Below, piece after piece: positions 32,256-42,203 of a DNA stretch of 64,000 nucleotides (positions are counted from its first letter, which is position 1; every line of letters starts with the position of its first letter). Under the pieces are notes generated by a model. It did not search any database. It saw only the letters and a list, made by a program, of their open reading frames with translations, and was not told where the DNA came from. Where the stretch lies: the NCBI GenBank assembly GCA_030538115.1, contig JAUNUP010000005.1, positions 147,332-211,331 on the forward strand. The letters run 5' to 3'. Origin of the DNA: Dermatophilus congolensis (lineage in GTDB: Bacteria; Actinomycetota; Actinomycetes; Actinomycetales; Dermatophilaceae). The position numbers were made by a program, and so were the translations under genes.

Positions 32256-33491
32256 ATGCGTAGTGAGCGTCAGCGTGGTCTGGGCAGGGGTCTGGGCGCA
32301 CTGATCCCGACAGATGTTCCTCGGGAGTCGGTCGTCTCCCGTCCGTCGGACGTGTTCTTCGACGGGCCTCGGTCGGTACCGCGCGACCTTCCGCCGACGC
32401 AGGCGCCGGAGTCGCCTCGCGACGGTGTGCGACCGGAGAGCGCGGTTGCGTTCAGCAAGGCGTTCGCCGGACTGACGCGCAGGGCTGAGACCGCACAAAC
32501 CGCACCGGCGTCACCGGCGCCGCTGGCCCAGCCCGAGACTCAGGAGCACCACCGCATCGGTTCAGTCCCCGTCTCCGGTGCATCGACGACGGTGCAGCCG
32601 ACAGACGATGAGACCCGCGACGCCGAACTCAAGGCCGTGCCCGGAGCGCAGTTCGCGGAGATCGCGCTCGACCACATCCGCCCGAACGCGCGCCAGCCGC
32701 GCACCGTCTTCGACGAGCAGGAGCTCGAGGAGCTGGCCGCGAGCATCCAGGAGATCGGCGTTCTGCAGCCGATCGTCGTGCGCCGGGTGGTCGAGACTGC
32801 CGATAGCGAATCCACCGAACAGGCCTACGAGCTCATCATGGGCGAACGTCGGTGGCGGGCCAGCCGCCAGGCGGGCCTCACTACGATCCCCGCGATCATC
32901 AAGAGCACGCCCGACGATGCGATGCTCCGGGACGCTCTGCTCGAGAACCTGCAGCGCGCTCAGCTCAACCCGCTCGAAGAGGCTGCCGCGTACCAGCAGC
33001 TGCTCGACGACTTCGGTTGCACGCACGACGAGCTCGCCACACGCTTGAGCCGCTCGCGCCCCCAGATCAGCAACACGCTGCGTCTGTTGCGCCTGCCTCC
33101 GGTCGTCGCTCGGCGCGTAGCCGCGGGTGTGCTCACCGCAGGGCACGCGCGCGCTCTGCTAGGCCTGGCAGACGCTGCGGCGATGGAGCGTTTGGCACAG
33201 CGGATCGTGGCCGAAGGCCTGTCGGTGCGGAGTGTCGAAGAGATCGTCGCAATCGCCGCGGACGAGGCGGTACCCACGCCCCGCCGCCCGCGCACCCGGC
33301 CGGCCAACCCTGAGTTCGACGCCCTGGCCGCTCTGCTCACCGATCGCCTCGACACGCGGGTCAGCATCAACATGGGCCGCAGCAAGGGCAAGCTCACGGT
33401 CGAGTTCGCCTCACGCGAAGACCTCGACCGCATCCTCACGGTCATCCGTGACGCCCCCGAATTCGGGGCCGATACGCGCGAAGCAGGCTGA
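32256..33491 (+). CDS. parB: Chromosome-partitioning protein ParB
   Basis: 411 residues from the ATG with GAGGAG about 9 nt upstream. The N terminus RQRGLGRGLGALIP is the ParA-interaction motif. The CTPase/ParB domain has HIRPNARQPRTVFDE and ELIMGERRWRASRQAG, followed by LLENLQRAQLNPLEEA, which contacts parS-bound partners. The HTH TRLSRSRPQISNTLRLLRLP reads parS. The C-terminal dimer domain is at about 355-405. It spreads from parS as a CTP-dependent clamp. Confidence 0.97.
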   Translation: MRSERQRGLGRGLGALIPTDVPRESVVSRPSDVFFDGPRSVPRDLPPTQAPESPRDGVRPESAVAFSKAFAGLTRRAETAQTAPASPAPLAQPETQEHHRIGSVPVSGASTTVQPTDDETRDAELKAVPGAQFAEIALDHIRPNARQPRTVFDEQELEELAASIQEIGVLQPIVVRRVVETADSESTEQAYELIMGERRWRASRQAGLTTIPAIIKSTPDDAMLRDALLENLQRAQLNPLEEAAAYQQLLDDFGCTHDELATRLSRSRPQISNTLRLLRLPPVVARRVAAGVLTAGHARALLGLADAAAMERLAQRIVAEGLSVRSVEEIVAIAADEAVPTPRRPRTRPANPEFDALAALLTDRLDTRVSINMGRSKGKLTVEFASREDLDRILTVIRDAPEFGADTREAG

Positions 33492-33529
33492 CCGGTCGAC
33501 ACTGTGTGAGCACGCTGTGAACGCTCGTG

Positions 33530-33543
33530 TTTCACGTGAAACA
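33530..33543. other. parS site 3 (downstream of parB)
   Basis: GTTTCACGTGAAAC within TGTTTCACGTGAAACA, a perfect 16-bp consensus just before the parB/trxA terminator. Confidence 0.93.
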
Positions 33544-33546
33544 ACG

Positions 33547-33587
33547 AAAGGGCCCGTCGAACCGATTCGGTTCGACGGGCCCTTTCG
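33547..33587. terminator. Bidirectional terminator between parB and trxA
   Basis: Two 20-nt arms (33547-33566 and 33568-33587) are exact reverse complements, centred on GAAAGGGCCCGTCGAACC. It separates convergent parB and trxA. Confidence 0.88.
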
Positions 33588-33602
33588 GCAGTTGCTGGAG
33601 CG

Positions 33603-33929
33603 TCAGCCGACGAAGTCCTCGAGCTCGCGCAGCAGCTTCGGCTTGGGGTGAGCGCCCACGATCGACTTGGCAACGTCGCCGCCGACGAAGACGTTGAGCG
33701 TCGGAATGCTCGTGATGCCGTACTTGGCCGTGATCGCCGGGTTCTCGTCGGTGTTCAGCTTGACGATCGTGATCTTGTCACCGTGCGACCCCGCGATCTC
33801 CTCGAGGATCGGAGCGACCGCGCGGCACGGACCGCACCACGGTGCCCAGAAGTCGACGAGCACGGGCTTGTCGCTGTCGAGCACGTCGGCGTCGAAGGTC
33901 GCGTCGGTGGTCGCCTTGATTTCAGCCAT
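33603..33929 (-). CDS. trxA: Thioredoxin
   Basis: 108 residues. The active site WAPWCGPCRAVAP and the cis-Pro region ITSIPTLNVFVGG are canonical. It receives electrons from TrxB, encoded 43 bp upstream on the same strand. Confidence 0.97.
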   Translation of the reverse strand: MAEIKATTDATFDADVLDSDKPVLVDFWAPWCGPCRAVAPILEEIAGSHGDKITIVKLNTDENPAITAKYGITSIPTLNVFVGGDVAKSIVGAHPKPKLLRELEDFVG

Positions 33930-33972
33930 GAATCCTCCTGTGGATGGTCTGGTACGTAGTCAGTTTCGCGTG

Positions 33973-34971
33973 TCAGGCGGTCGGAGCTTGAGAGGACACG
34001 GAAGACGCAGCCGCCATGGCCGGCACCGCAGTGCCCGCCTCCAGCGAAGTGAGGTAGCGCTCGGCGTCGAGGGCGGCCGCGCAACCGGATCCGGCGGCTG
34101 TGATTGCCTGCCGGTAGGTGTGGTCGACGAGGTCGCCGCAGGCGAAGACCCCGGGGACGTTGGTGCGCGTGCTGCGCCCCTCGGCCACGACGTAGCCGGC
34201 GTCGTCGAGCTCGACGACGCCCTTGACGAGCTCGTTGCGGGGCTCGTGGCCGATGGCGACGAACACGGCGTTGGTCGCGAGTTCGCGGGTCTCGCCGGTG
34301 ATCGTGTCGGTCAGCGTGATGCCCTCGACCTTGGTGTCTCCGTGGATCCCCGTCACCTGCGAGTTCCACTCGAAGCGGATCTTCGGGTTGTCGTGGGCGC
34401 GCTGGGCCATGATCGCGCTGGCCCGAAGCTGGTCGCGCCGGTGCACGATCGTGACGGTCTCGGCGAATTTGGTGAGGAAGGTGGCCTCCTCCACAGCGGA
34501 GTCTCCACCGCCGACGACGACGATGTTCTGGTTGCGGAAGAAGAAACCGTCGCACGTGGCACACCACGAGACACCGTGGCCGGAGAGGCGCTTCTCGTCG
34601 GGCAGCCCCAGCTCGCGGTAGGCCGAACCCATGGCGAGGATCACGGCGCGGCTGCGGTAGGTGCGACCGCTTCCGTCGGTGACGGTCTTGACATCGCCGG
34701 CGAGATCGACGGAGACGACGTCGTCGGCGATCAGCTCGGCACCGAAGCGGGCTGCCTGGGCCCGCATGTTCTCCATGAGATCGGGGCCCATGATGCCCTC
34801 GGGAAAGCCCGGAAAGTTCTCGACATCGGTCGTGTTCATCAGTGCGCCGCCAGCGGTCACCGAGCCCGTGATGACCACGGGAGCGAGGTTCGCGCGCGCC
34901 GCGTAGACGGCCGCGGTGTACCCGGCCGGTCCGGATCCGATGATGATGAGGTCGCGGACGTCGTCGCCCAT
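33973..34971 (-). CDS. trxB: Thioredoxin-disulfide reductase
   Basis: 332 residues. It has the FAD site [16 protein letters not shown], redox cysteines in [11 protein letters not shown], the NADPH site [16 protein letters not shown] and the C-terminal [15 protein letters not shown]. It keeps thioredoxin reduced using NADPH. The ATG is preceded by GGAACGGC, a weak Shine-Dalgarno. It lies in the conserved murJ-trx neighbourhood. Confidence 0.97.
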   Translation of the reverse strand: MGDDVRDLIIIGSGPAGYTAAVYAARANLAPVVITGSVTAGGALMNTTDVENFPGFPEGIMGPDLMENMRAQAARFGAELIADDVVSVDLAGDVKTVTDGSGRTYRSRAVILAMGSAYRELGLPDEKRLSGHGVSWCATCDGFFFRNQNIVVVGGGDSAVEEATFLTKFAETVTIVHRRDQLRASAIMAQRAHDNPKIRFEWNSQVTGIHGDTKVEGITLTDTITGETRELATNAVFVAIGHEPRNELVKGVVELDDAGYVVAEGRSTRTNVPGVFACGDLVDHTYRQAITAAGSGCAAALDAERYLTSLEAGTAVPAMAAASSVSSQAPTA

Positions 34972-35119
34972 GCCGTTCCTTCCGAAAAGGTGTGCTTGTC
35001 GTTGCGCCGCGGTGGAGTCGTGTCGACACCGCGAGTGCGCCCAGCACAGTCAACCAGGCCCGGGGTACCGGCTATTCCGATGTCCAGTTCGGCACGTCGT
35101 GTCGTGGGATCGAGGCGGA

Positions 35120-36016
35120 CTACGGATGCGAGGGCAGAACGGTGGGTCCGGCCAGCACCGGGTCGCCGAGCGCAGGACAGGCCGGGTCGATGACGCGAAC
35201 GGTGTACGTGACCGGTTCGGTGTCTGTGGAGGTGGTGACGACCACAGCCGCGGGCCGCCCCTCGAACGTGGCCAGGTCTACCGCGACCACAGTGCGCTCC
35301 TGGATGCGCAGGTGTCGCAGACACGCGAGAACGTCACGCTCCGCGCGCTCGGTGTCGTCGTTGCCTGCGGAGGCGGGCGCGGAAGCGACGGCGAGGTTGC
35401 CCTGCGTCGTTGCATCACCGGTGAGCCGAGCGAATCCGTGGGTCGCGCCGGAGGTGCCCCCCTGCAGGGGCGTGTGAGTGCCGAGAAGCCAACTCGACTG
35501 GCGCGGGAGCGTCTCTGCGCCGTATGTGGTCCCCGACGTGCTCACCGGGATGCCCGCCCCGCGCAGGGTGTTGGTCGCGAGCACATCACTGATAGGCACG
35601 TCAGGCAGACTGATCACCGACAGGCTGGCCGCGCCGACGAGCCCCGCGGCGAGCGTGGCGCCGGCGAGCAGTAGAAGGGTGCGCTGCGAGGGCCGCGGGC
35701 GTGAGAACGGCGTGGCGTCGAGCGGAGGCAGTTGCCTGCTCTCGAAGGACATATCAGGCTGCTGGGAGAGTGACCGGCGCAAGCGATCAGTGAGGTTGCG
35801 GCTCGGCAGCTCAGGGGTGTTCAGGCCCGACAACAGCGACCGGATGCCGGTGTCGTCGGCTTCGGTATCCGCCTGGGGGTCGGGATGGGCATCGGGACGG
35901 CGCGCATCGTGTTCAGCGTCGTCTCGGCCACGGGCTGGCCCGTCTGGGCGGTCTGGGCGCTCGGGGGGATCGATCGGTTGCGGCTGCGGCGGAGAGTCCG
36001 GATCGTGCGATCTCAT
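35120..36016 (-). CDS. Single-pass membrane protein in the anti-sigma (RsmA/RsdA-like) position
   Basis: 298 residues from the ATG with AGGAGG 8 nt upstream. The N-terminal 55 residues are Pro/Arg/Asp-rich. An intracellular segment (IRSLLSGLNTPELPSRNLTD) precedes one membrane helix (about 112-135, TLLLLAGATLAAGLVGAASL). The extracytoplasmic part (about 140-298) has no recognised domain but ends in a compact beta-like region with two cysteines. In related actinobacteria the gene between the pseudokinase/sigM and trxB encodes an anti-sigma factor. Position and topology fit that, but no anti-sigma zinc motif is visible and no sigma gene is adjacent. Confidence 0.5.
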   Translation of the reverse strand: MRSHDPDSPPQPQPIDPPERPDRPDGPARGRDDAEHDARRPDAHPDPQADTEADDTGIRSLLSGLNTPELPSRNLTDRLRRSLSQQPDMSFESRQLPPLDATPFSRPRPSQRTLLLLAGATLAAGLVGAASLSVISLPDVPISDVLATNTLRGAGIPVSTSGTTYGAETLPRQSSWLLGTHTPLQGGTSGATHGFARLTGDATTQGNLAVASAPASAGNDDTERAERDVLACLRHLRIQERTVVAVDLATFEGRPAAVVVTTSTDTEPVTYTVRVIDPACPALGDPVLAGPTVLPSHP

Positions 36017-36134
36017 CGACTCCACCTCCTACCGCTGCCTGTGACACCCTGCCCGTCATGACGTTCCGGCATCGGCTCAGGTTCCCGCATGTCCGTGTGG
36101 GCACCCGGGGTGATGTCGACGACGAGCGAAATCG

Positions 36135-37856
36135 TCAGTACGCGCTGATCTCCGCGATGCTGGCGCGGTACCTGCCGTCGTTCTCTTCGGGCAGTTTCGT
36201 GACGAACACGATGACGTATGCAGCGTCGGCGACCGGGCTCGCTGCAGCGATGTCGTTCTCGCCGGCGGGCGCGTTGCTGAGGCTGCCGATCTCGGTGGCA
36301 CCGTCGAGCGAGGCCTTCGAGTTGGTGTAGACGGTGAGGTCGTGGCCCGCGTTCAGCGTGGTGACCCGCACTCCCCGAACGATGGAGGGCGACTCGAGTT
36401 GGGCGACGAGGCCGACACCCGACTTGCCGCCGCTGCCGACAGCATTGGCGTTGCGGTACCCCTCCGAGCGCCACGCGGAGGTTGCGTTGCCGTCGATGGC
36501 GCGGGCCGCGTGACTCTCGTTCTCTTTGCCGTCACCGTCGGGGTCGAAACCCGTGATGCCAGTGAACGTCAGCGGCCCGCCAGTCTCAGTCGGGACCGGA
36601 GCCGCGGAGGTCGGTGCGACGCTCGGCGTGCGACGGGTGGGAGCCGCGGTCGGCGTGCGGGCCGGGGCGGCCGAGGTCGAGTCAGGGATCGAGTTCCACA
36701 GCACCGGCACGGCAGCGGCGGTAGCGATGAGCAGCCCGGCCGAGACGACTCCGAGGATCACCTTTCCGTAGCGCCCGTCTTTCGAGGCGATCGACGGAAC
36801 GCCGGGCGCGATACGGCTCTCGGGCGCTTCGGCTCCGAGACGGGCGTCGAGGGCTTCAGGCAGGTCGAGAAAGTCGGGGTCAGCGCGTCGCTCTTCGAGG
36901 TCCCGACGTTCGGCGGCGAGGCGGGCCGCACGCTTCTCGGCACGGCGTTGCGAGAACGACATGGTCGCAGTGGGAGCGGCAGCCGACGCAGCCGACGCCG
37001 CGGCGGTTGCGGCTCCGACGGCGGGGATGACGCTCGTCTCGGCCATCGTGTCGCCGCCCGTCCCGGCGCGATGGGCGACCTTGGTGACGCGGGTGGTCGA
37101 CCAGGGGCGAAGCTGGCGGGCGAGTTCACCGGGCGTGGCCGGACCGGTGCCTTGGTTGAGGGTGCTTCGGCAGATCGCGTCGAGCTCGGGCGGTACCGCG
37201 ACGACGAGCTCGGAGGGCGCGGCGACCCCGGCGCCGACGCGGGGCGCGGAGGCGAACCCGCGCACCGGAGTGGTCAGCGGCCAACGTGTCGTCATGACGG
37301 CGTACATGAGCGCCACCACCGAGCGCGCGTCGCGCTTCTCGGCCTCGGCGGGCGAGACGTCTTCGTCGGTGCCCTCGATCACGGAGGCGATCGCGAGGCC
37401 CGCGATCTTGATGACCCCGGTCTCGGAGAGGCGCACGGCGTGCGGCGTCAGGTGCAGGTGGTGCACGTTGCGCCCGGCGGCCGTGTCGAGGGCCGTGGCG
37501 ACTTCACCGGCGATACGACGTGCTTCCTCCGGTGGCAAAGGGCCTGTTTCGATCAGTTGTGCGAGAGTCTTGGTTTCGGTCAGCGATTCCTCGACGAGCC
37601 AGCTCATGGAGATGTCGGAGCCGACGTCGAGCACCCGAACGAACCGATGATCGGCGATGGCGGCACTGCGTCGCGCGGCGTGGACGATGTCGGCGGCGTT
37701 CGACATGGCAGTGGGAAAGACGGTGACCTCGACCTCTCGGCCCAGCGTGTCATCGGTCGCGGACCAGACGTCGATCTCACCGATCCGCGCACGCCTGTGG
37801 TTGAGCGTGTAACGACCGGCGACGATCTGCCCTGCTCCTACGCCTTGCACGGCCAC
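36135..37856 (-). CDS. Membrane pseudokinase with extracytoplasmic discoidin-like domain (MurJ partner)
   Basis: 573 residues. Residues 14-260 keep a protein-kinase fold outline but not its catalysis: the beta-3 lysine region reads GREVEVTVFP, the HRD loop is HLHLTPHAV, and DFG is replaced by IAGLA. A linker leads to one membrane helix (about 375-400, VILGVVSAGLLIATAAAVPV) and an external domain (about 430-573) with GNATSAWRSEGY and VRGVRVTTL patterns of F5/8-type folds. In mycobacteria the same pseudokinase and external domain are fused to MurJ (MviN) and bind the FHA protein FhaA when phosphorylated. Here they are a separate gene 62 bp after murJ. A role in regulating lipid II flipping is inferred. 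Confidence 0.8.
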   Translation of the reverse strand: MAVQGVGAGQIVAGRYTLNHRRARIGEIDVWSATDDTLGREVEVTVFPTAMSNAADIVHAARRSAAIADHRFVRVLDVGSDISMSWLVEESLTETKTLAQLIETGPLPPEEARRIAGEVATALDTAAGRNVHHLHLTPHAVRLSETGVIKIAGLAIASVIEGTDEDVSPAEAEKRDARSVVALMYAVMTTRWPLTTPVRGFASAPRVGAGVAAPSELVVAVPPELDAICRSTLNQGTGPATPGELARQLRPWSTTRVTKVAHRAGTGGDTMAETSVIPAVGAATAAASAASAAAPTATMSFSQRRAEKRAARLAAERRDLEERRADPDFLDLPEALDARLGAEAPESRIAPGVPSIASKDGRYGKVILGVVSAGLLIATAAAVPVLWNSIPDSTSAAPARTPTAAPTRRTPSVAPTSAAPVPTETGGPLTFTGITGFDPDGDGKENESHAARAIDGNATSAWRSEGYRNANAVGSGGKSGVGLVAQLESPSIVRGVRVTTLNAGHDLTVYTNSKASLDGATEIGSLSNAPAGENDIAAASPVADAAYVIVFVTKLPEENDGRYRASIAEISAY

Positions 37857-37918
37857 CGCCTTCGTCTTCGCCCTGTGCTGTTCGGCTGCTCGGCTGCTCG
37901 CCGAAGTTCTCGCCCAGT

Positions 37919-39547
37919 CTAGGCAGTTGGTGCCCCGACCCCGCGCTTACCGAAACGCGTCGTGACCACTGAGGTGAGAGAACGGATCTCGTCGACACGC
38001 ATCCGGTGGCAGGCCGCTACGTACATCGCGACGAAGACAGGGCCGCCGATGGCGAGCGCCGCGAGTGCGGCCACCCGACCTCCGATGATCTCTTGGCAGG
38101 CGATGAAAACGCCCCACGTGAGCACCGCGGCCGGAAGCGAGGCGACCGTGACCCGAACCCAGGTGCGCACGGTGCGCGACAGGTCGAGGCTGCCCAGGCG
38201 GCGACGCAGCCAGACGAGTGCGATGAGGGCGCTGACGATGTTGGCGACGGCCTGCGAGGAGGCGACCGCGACAGCACGCCACTCGTCGGTGAGGGCCAGG
38301 GCGGCCACCGTGAGGCCGACGCCGATACCCGTGTTGACGAGCTGCATGAAGAACGGCGTCTTCGCGTCTTCCTGAGCCAAGTACGCGCGAGTCGCCAGGT
38401 AGTAGATGCCGTAGGCGGGCAGGCCGACCATCATCCCCATCATGAGGTAGCCGATGGCATCGGTCGCAGGGCGCGAGTTGCCGGCGTAGATGACGCCGGT
38501 GAGCGCGGTGCCCAGCGCCATGGTGCCGAAGAAGACCGGGATGGTGGCTACTCCGATGAGAGCCGATCCGCGCCGGAAGTCGGACTTCAGCGCCGTCTGG
38601 TCTTTCGCTGCCGCGGCTTTCGACATCGACGTGAACAGGGCCGTGACCAGCGAGACAGTGATTAGCCCGTGCGGGGTCATGAACAGCAGAAAGGCCTGGT
38701 CGTAGGGGATCTTGCCGGGGTAGCCGCCGGTGACCGAGGTGAGCACGCGGGATTGCACGATGAGCCCGGCCTGCGCCACCACGAGCGCGGCGAAGGTCCA
38801 GCCGGCGATCTTGCCGACGGCGCGGAGCCCGACTCCGCGGAACCCGAACCGCGGCCGATAGCGGAAGCCCGAGATCATCAGCGGAACGATGAGAACGAGG
38901 GCCTGCAGGGCGACACCGATCGTCAGCGATCCGCCGAGAACCATAACCATGCGCTCGTCGAAGGCCGTCGGGTCGCCGATGCCGCGCCCGTACTCGTTCA
39001 TGAACCAGGCCAGGCCCGCGATCCAGACGATGTTGCAGAGCACCGGGCTCCACATGAACCAGCCGAACTTCTCGCGTGCATTGAGCACCTGGCCGAGGAT
39101 CGCGTAGAGGCCGTAGAAGAAGATCGCCGGCATGACGATGTAGCTGAACGCGACCGCGAGGCTGTAGGCCTCGTCGGTGAAATTTCCGCTGATGAAGATT
39201 CTGACCAGCACCGGTGTGAGCGGGATACACGCGGCCGTGATGCCTGCGAGCACGAGGATCGACAGGGTGATGAGCTTGTCGAGGTATTCGCGTCCGCCGT
39301 CGGGGTTGTTCTGCGCCTTGGTGATCTGCGGAACGAGCACCGCGTTGAGCACGCCGCCGGCGAGCAGTGCATAGATCGTGTTCGGCAGCATGTTCGCGAC
39401 CGACCAGGCGTCACCGGCGATGGTCATGCCGAAGACGGCCATGATCATGGACGAGCGGACGACCCCGAGGATGCGGGAGACGAAGCTCCCGGAGGCCATC
39501 AGGGCACTCGCGCGGGCGAGACCACGGGTGCCGGTGGTGCTGCTCAT
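37919..39547 (-). CDS. murJ: Lipid II flippase MurJ (MviN)
   Basis: 542 residues with about 14 hydrophobic segments. The MurJ/MviN pattern SGSFVSRILGVVRSSMIMAV at the N terminus and PNTIYALLAGGVLNAVLVPQ are characteristic. It flips lipid II to the outer leaflet for peptidoglycan synthesis. It overlaps the DUF6049 stop by 4 bp (ATGA). The protein stops after the membrane part, without the pseudokinase fusion known in mycobacteria. Confidence 0.95.
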   Translation of the reverse strand: MSSTTGTRGLARASALMASGSFVSRILGVVRSSMIMAVFGMTIAGDAWSVANMLPNTIYALLAGGVLNAVLVPQITKAQNNPDGGREYLDKLITLSILVLAGITAACIPLTPVLVRIFISGNFTDEAYSLAVAFSYIVMPAIFFYGLYAILGQVLNAREKFGWFMWSPVLCNIVWIAGLAWFMNEYGRGIGDPTAFDERMVMVLGGSLTIGVALQALVLIVPLMISGFRYRPRFGFRGVGLRAVGKIAGWTFAALVVAQAGLIVQSRVLTSVTGGYPGKIPYDQAFLLFMTPHGLITVSLVTALFTSMSKAAAAKDQTALKSDFRRGSALIGVATIPVFFGTMALGTALTGVIYAGNSRPATDAIGYLMMGMMVGLPAYGIYYLATRAYLAQEDAKTPFFMQLVNTGIGVGLTVAALALTDEWRAVAVASSQAVANIVSALIALVWLRRRLGSLDLSRTVRTWVRVTVASLPAAVLTWGVFIACQEIIGGRVAALAALAIGGPVFVAMYVAACHRMRVDEIRSLTSVVTTRFGKRGVGAPTA

Positions 39548-41724
39548 TCCAGGTCGATCCCCTCGAGGTCGGCTTCGGTGACACGGGGACGGCCACGGCG
39601 GAAGGTTCGATAAAGGCCGACGACGAAGATCAGGCCGACGAGTACTCCGCCCACGGTGACGACCCAGCCTCCGGTGGGCTGGACTCTCACGTTGACCGTT
39701 GCGTCTGTGCCGAGCCTAGTCCCCGTCGCCGTCGTCAGGTACGTGGACACGGGCACGACGCCCGCTGCGACCGCATCGACCGAAACCCGCACTGTCGTAC
39801 GGCTTCCCGGAGCGATCGAGAGAGGCTCGGGATCGGTGACGCGCAGGCGCGGCGGCCGGCCCTGCGGCTCGAGCACCAGTTTGACGTTGTGTACGGCCAC
39901 GTCGAGGTTGTTGACCACTGTGACCTGCAGGATCCCGTGTTCGGCGAGAAAGTTGACCGTGCTGGGCATCACCGTGACGCCGGTGGTGAGGTCGTCGACG
40001 CGGTCGGTGACCGCCTTGAGGGTCGCGTCGAAGGTGCCCGCATGGCCGCGCCAGCGGGCCGAGGCCAGGGCCTGGATGGTGGAGGCGCGCGGGATGCGCC
40101 CCGACGTGTCGGTGGCGGAGAGCACCGACGAGATGCCGGCGATGTGCTGCCCCGTCGAGATGAGCCGCGTGATGACGCCGGCACTGAGCGGGCCCGGATC
40201 CGTGCCGGTCTCCTGGCTCGACTCGCTCGCCTGGTTGGAGGTCGTGCGGGGGTCTGCAACGGGGGCCTGCTCGGATGACGCGGCCGTGACCAGCGTGTCG
40301 GTGGGGACGACGGTCATCCACGGAGCGGTGCGCGCCGCCTCCAGCAGCGCCCGCAGCGCCCCGGGGTCGGGAGAGAACGAGCGCGGGGCCGTGGCCAGCA
40401 CCGTTCGTGCCCGGCCTGGTGACTCGGCCAGCAGGGTGAGGCTCTCGGCGAGGAAGAGTTGCGTGTCGGCTCCGGCATCGGCGCCGCGTGTGGTGCCTGC
40501 GAGGGCTGCGCTGAGCCTGTCGTCGGAGACGAGCAGCGGCGAGCCGCCGGGGGTGCGCCGGGCCGCCGGTCCGGTGATGTCGGGGTCGTGGTCGACGCTT
40601 GCCGAGTTGGTCACGAACGCCGCCTGCTGCCCGCCGGGCCGTGCCGAGAAGGCGGCGTCAACGGCGAGCCGGGCGTCGTCGCCGAGGGGTTCGCCGACGG
40701 GCCAGGCGATACGCGGAATCGTGGCCGAGGCGCCTCGCGGCTGCTGGATGCCGAGCAGTGCGGGCAGGTCGGTGGTGAGGCTCGCGATGGATTCGAGCAG
40801 CCGGTGGTCGACTCCGGGGGCGGCAAGGGCCACGAGGTCGGGATCGCCGGGCGGCACCTCCCACACGCGCGTCGTGGTGGCGCGGAGGCGCTCGGCGATG
40901 CTGCTGGTCAGCGCGGTGACTGTGGCGCTCTTCGCCGGCGCCTGCGGGCGGTCGCGGGGTCCGGAGGCGTGTGCCGAGCCTTCGTCGATGTACCCGACCA
41001 AGGTGGGGTCGAGCGCGAACGTCACGGGCGACCCGGCAGTGCCGGCCAGGATGCGGTCGATGCGTCCCCCCGGCCCGGCGAGCTTGGTCCAGGACGCGTC
41101 GAGTTCGGCTCCGGCCGCCGTGACCAGCGCAGGGTCGGCGTCGAGCGTGAGCGGCAGCGCGAAAGCGAGCTGCATGGGCTCGTACTCTTTGCGCGTATGC
41201 ACGGGCAGGTACGTGCGCTGCCGGGTCGTGACCCCGTCGGCCTCCGCCTCGATGATCAGCGGGAGTACGCCGTACGCGCGGACCGCGGTGATGTCTTCGG
41301 GGGCGATCATGAGCGCGACGGTCTGCGACCTCCCCGCCGGTATCGCCGTGGGGAGAACGGCCGTGGCGACCTCCCGGGTCGCGGGCGCGCCCTGCCCCGC
41401 ACCGAATTCGCGAACGGCGCGGCGCGTGCCGAGCGTCGACGTGCCGAGCCGAGCACGCAGTTCCACTTCGGTCACGGGTGTGCTGCCGCTGTTGGTCACG
41501 GCGACCTGCACAGTGACTGGCACGTCGGGCGTCGCCACCGAGGGTGTGACCCGAGCGAGGGCGAGCCCGAGCGATGCCCGGGTGGCGGCAGTGACGTGGG
41601 GCGCCGAGGCGAGCAGGTGCAAGCCGCTCAGCGCGACAGCAGCCACCAGGGTGAGCGAGGTCAGCAGGGCCAGGCCGCGCGACCACCATCCGCGGGCCTG
41701 TCGCGCTGACCAGCCACGTCTCAT
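39544..41724 (-). CDS. DUF6049 family secreted, membrane-anchored protein
   Basis: 726 residues from the ATG that overlaps the Nudix stop by 4 bp. An N-terminal signal/anchor (LALLTSLTLVAAVALSGLHL, about 20-40) is followed by an Ig-like domain (SVATPDVPVTVQVAVTNSG), a large middle domain, another Ig-like region (about 590-680), and a C-terminal membrane helix (VTVGGVLVGLIFVVGLYRTF) with a short basic tail. This gene sits between the Nudix gene and murJ across actinobacteria (Rv3909 in M. tuberculosis). Function unknown, likely cell-envelope related. Confidence 0.82.
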   Translation of the reverse strand: MRRGWSARQARGWWSRGLALLTSLTLVAAVALSGLHLLASAPHVTAATRASLGLALARVTPSVATPDVPVTVQVAVTNSGSTPVTEVELRARLGTSTLGTRRAVREFGAGQGAPATREVATAVLPTAIPAGRSQTVALMIAPEDITAVRAYGVLPLIIEAEADGVTTRQRTYLPVHTRKEYEPMQLAFALPLTLDADPALVTAAGAELDASWTKLAGPGGRIDRILAGTAGSPVTFALDPTLVGYIDEGSAHASGPRDRPQAPAKSATVTALTSSIAERLRATTTRVWEVPPGDPDLVALAAPGVDHRLLESIASLTTDLPALLGIQQPRGASATIPRIAWPVGEPLGDDARLAVDAAFSARPGGQQAAFVTNSASVDHDPDITGPAARRTPGGSPLLVSDDRLSAALAGTTRGADAGADTQLFLAESLTLLAESPGRARTVLATAPRSFSPDPGALRALLEAARTAPWMTVVPTDTLVTAASSEQAPVADPRTTSNQASESSQETGTDPGPLSAGVITRLISTGQHIAGISSVLSATDTSGRIPRASTIQALASARWRGHAGTFDATLKAVTDRVDDLTTGVTVMPSTVNFLAEHGILQVTVVNNLDVAVHNVKLVLEPQGRPPRLRVTDPEPLSIAPGSRTTVRVSVDAVAAGVVPVSTYLTTATGTRLGTDATVNVRVQPTGGWVVTVGGVLVGLIFVVGLYRTFRRGRPRVTEADLEGIDLE

Positions 41725-42203
41725 CGCGAGCCGGAAAGGCGTTCCCACGCCAACTGGGCGATGCGTCGCTCGTTGGGAAAGGTCAACTGCTCCTGCACGC
41801 GGTGCAACGGGAACCAGCCGACGGCGAACGCCTCCTTGTCGGGGTCGTTCTCGACGGTGAGGTGCCCGCCGGTCGCTTCGAGAAGGTAATGGTGAACGAC
41901 CTTGTGCACGCGCTTGTCATGAGTCGAGAACCAGTAGTCGATCGTGCCCAAGGTCGTCAACACGCGCCCCTGGATACCCGTCTCCTCGGCGACCTCACGC
42001 TCGGCGGTCTGCTCGAGGGTCTCGTCGCCCTCTTGGTGACCTTTTGGGAGGCACCATTCGACCCGACCTGCACGGTTGCGGCGGGCGATGACGGCGATGT
42101 GTGCCTGCCCGTCTTGCACGTCGACGACGATGCCGCCCGCAGATCTTTCGAGCACCGCTGGGACCCGCCGCACGGGGCGGCTGGGGCGCGGTGCTGTCGT
42201 CAT
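41721..42203 (-). CDS. Nudix hydrolase (MutT4-like)
   Basis: 160 residues from the ATG at 42203. The Nudix box runs from GHQEGDE to REVAEETGI and meets GX5EX7REUXEEXGU exactly. Flanking motifs GGIVVDVQDGQAHIAVIARR and KVVHHYLLEATGG fit the family next to pcnA in actinobacteria (Rv3908/MutT4). The substrate (nucleoside diphosphate derivative) is not known. It is divergent from pcnA across 154 bp and coupled to DUF6049. Confidence 0.9.
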   Translation of the reverse strand: MTTAPRPSRPVRRVPAVLERSAGGIVVDVQDGQAHIAVIARRNRAGRVEWCLPKGHQEGDETLEQTAEREVAEETGIQGRVLTTLGTIDYWFSTHDKRVHKVVHHYLLEATGGHLTVENDPDKEAFAVGWFPLHRVQEQLTFPNERRIAQLAWERLSGSR

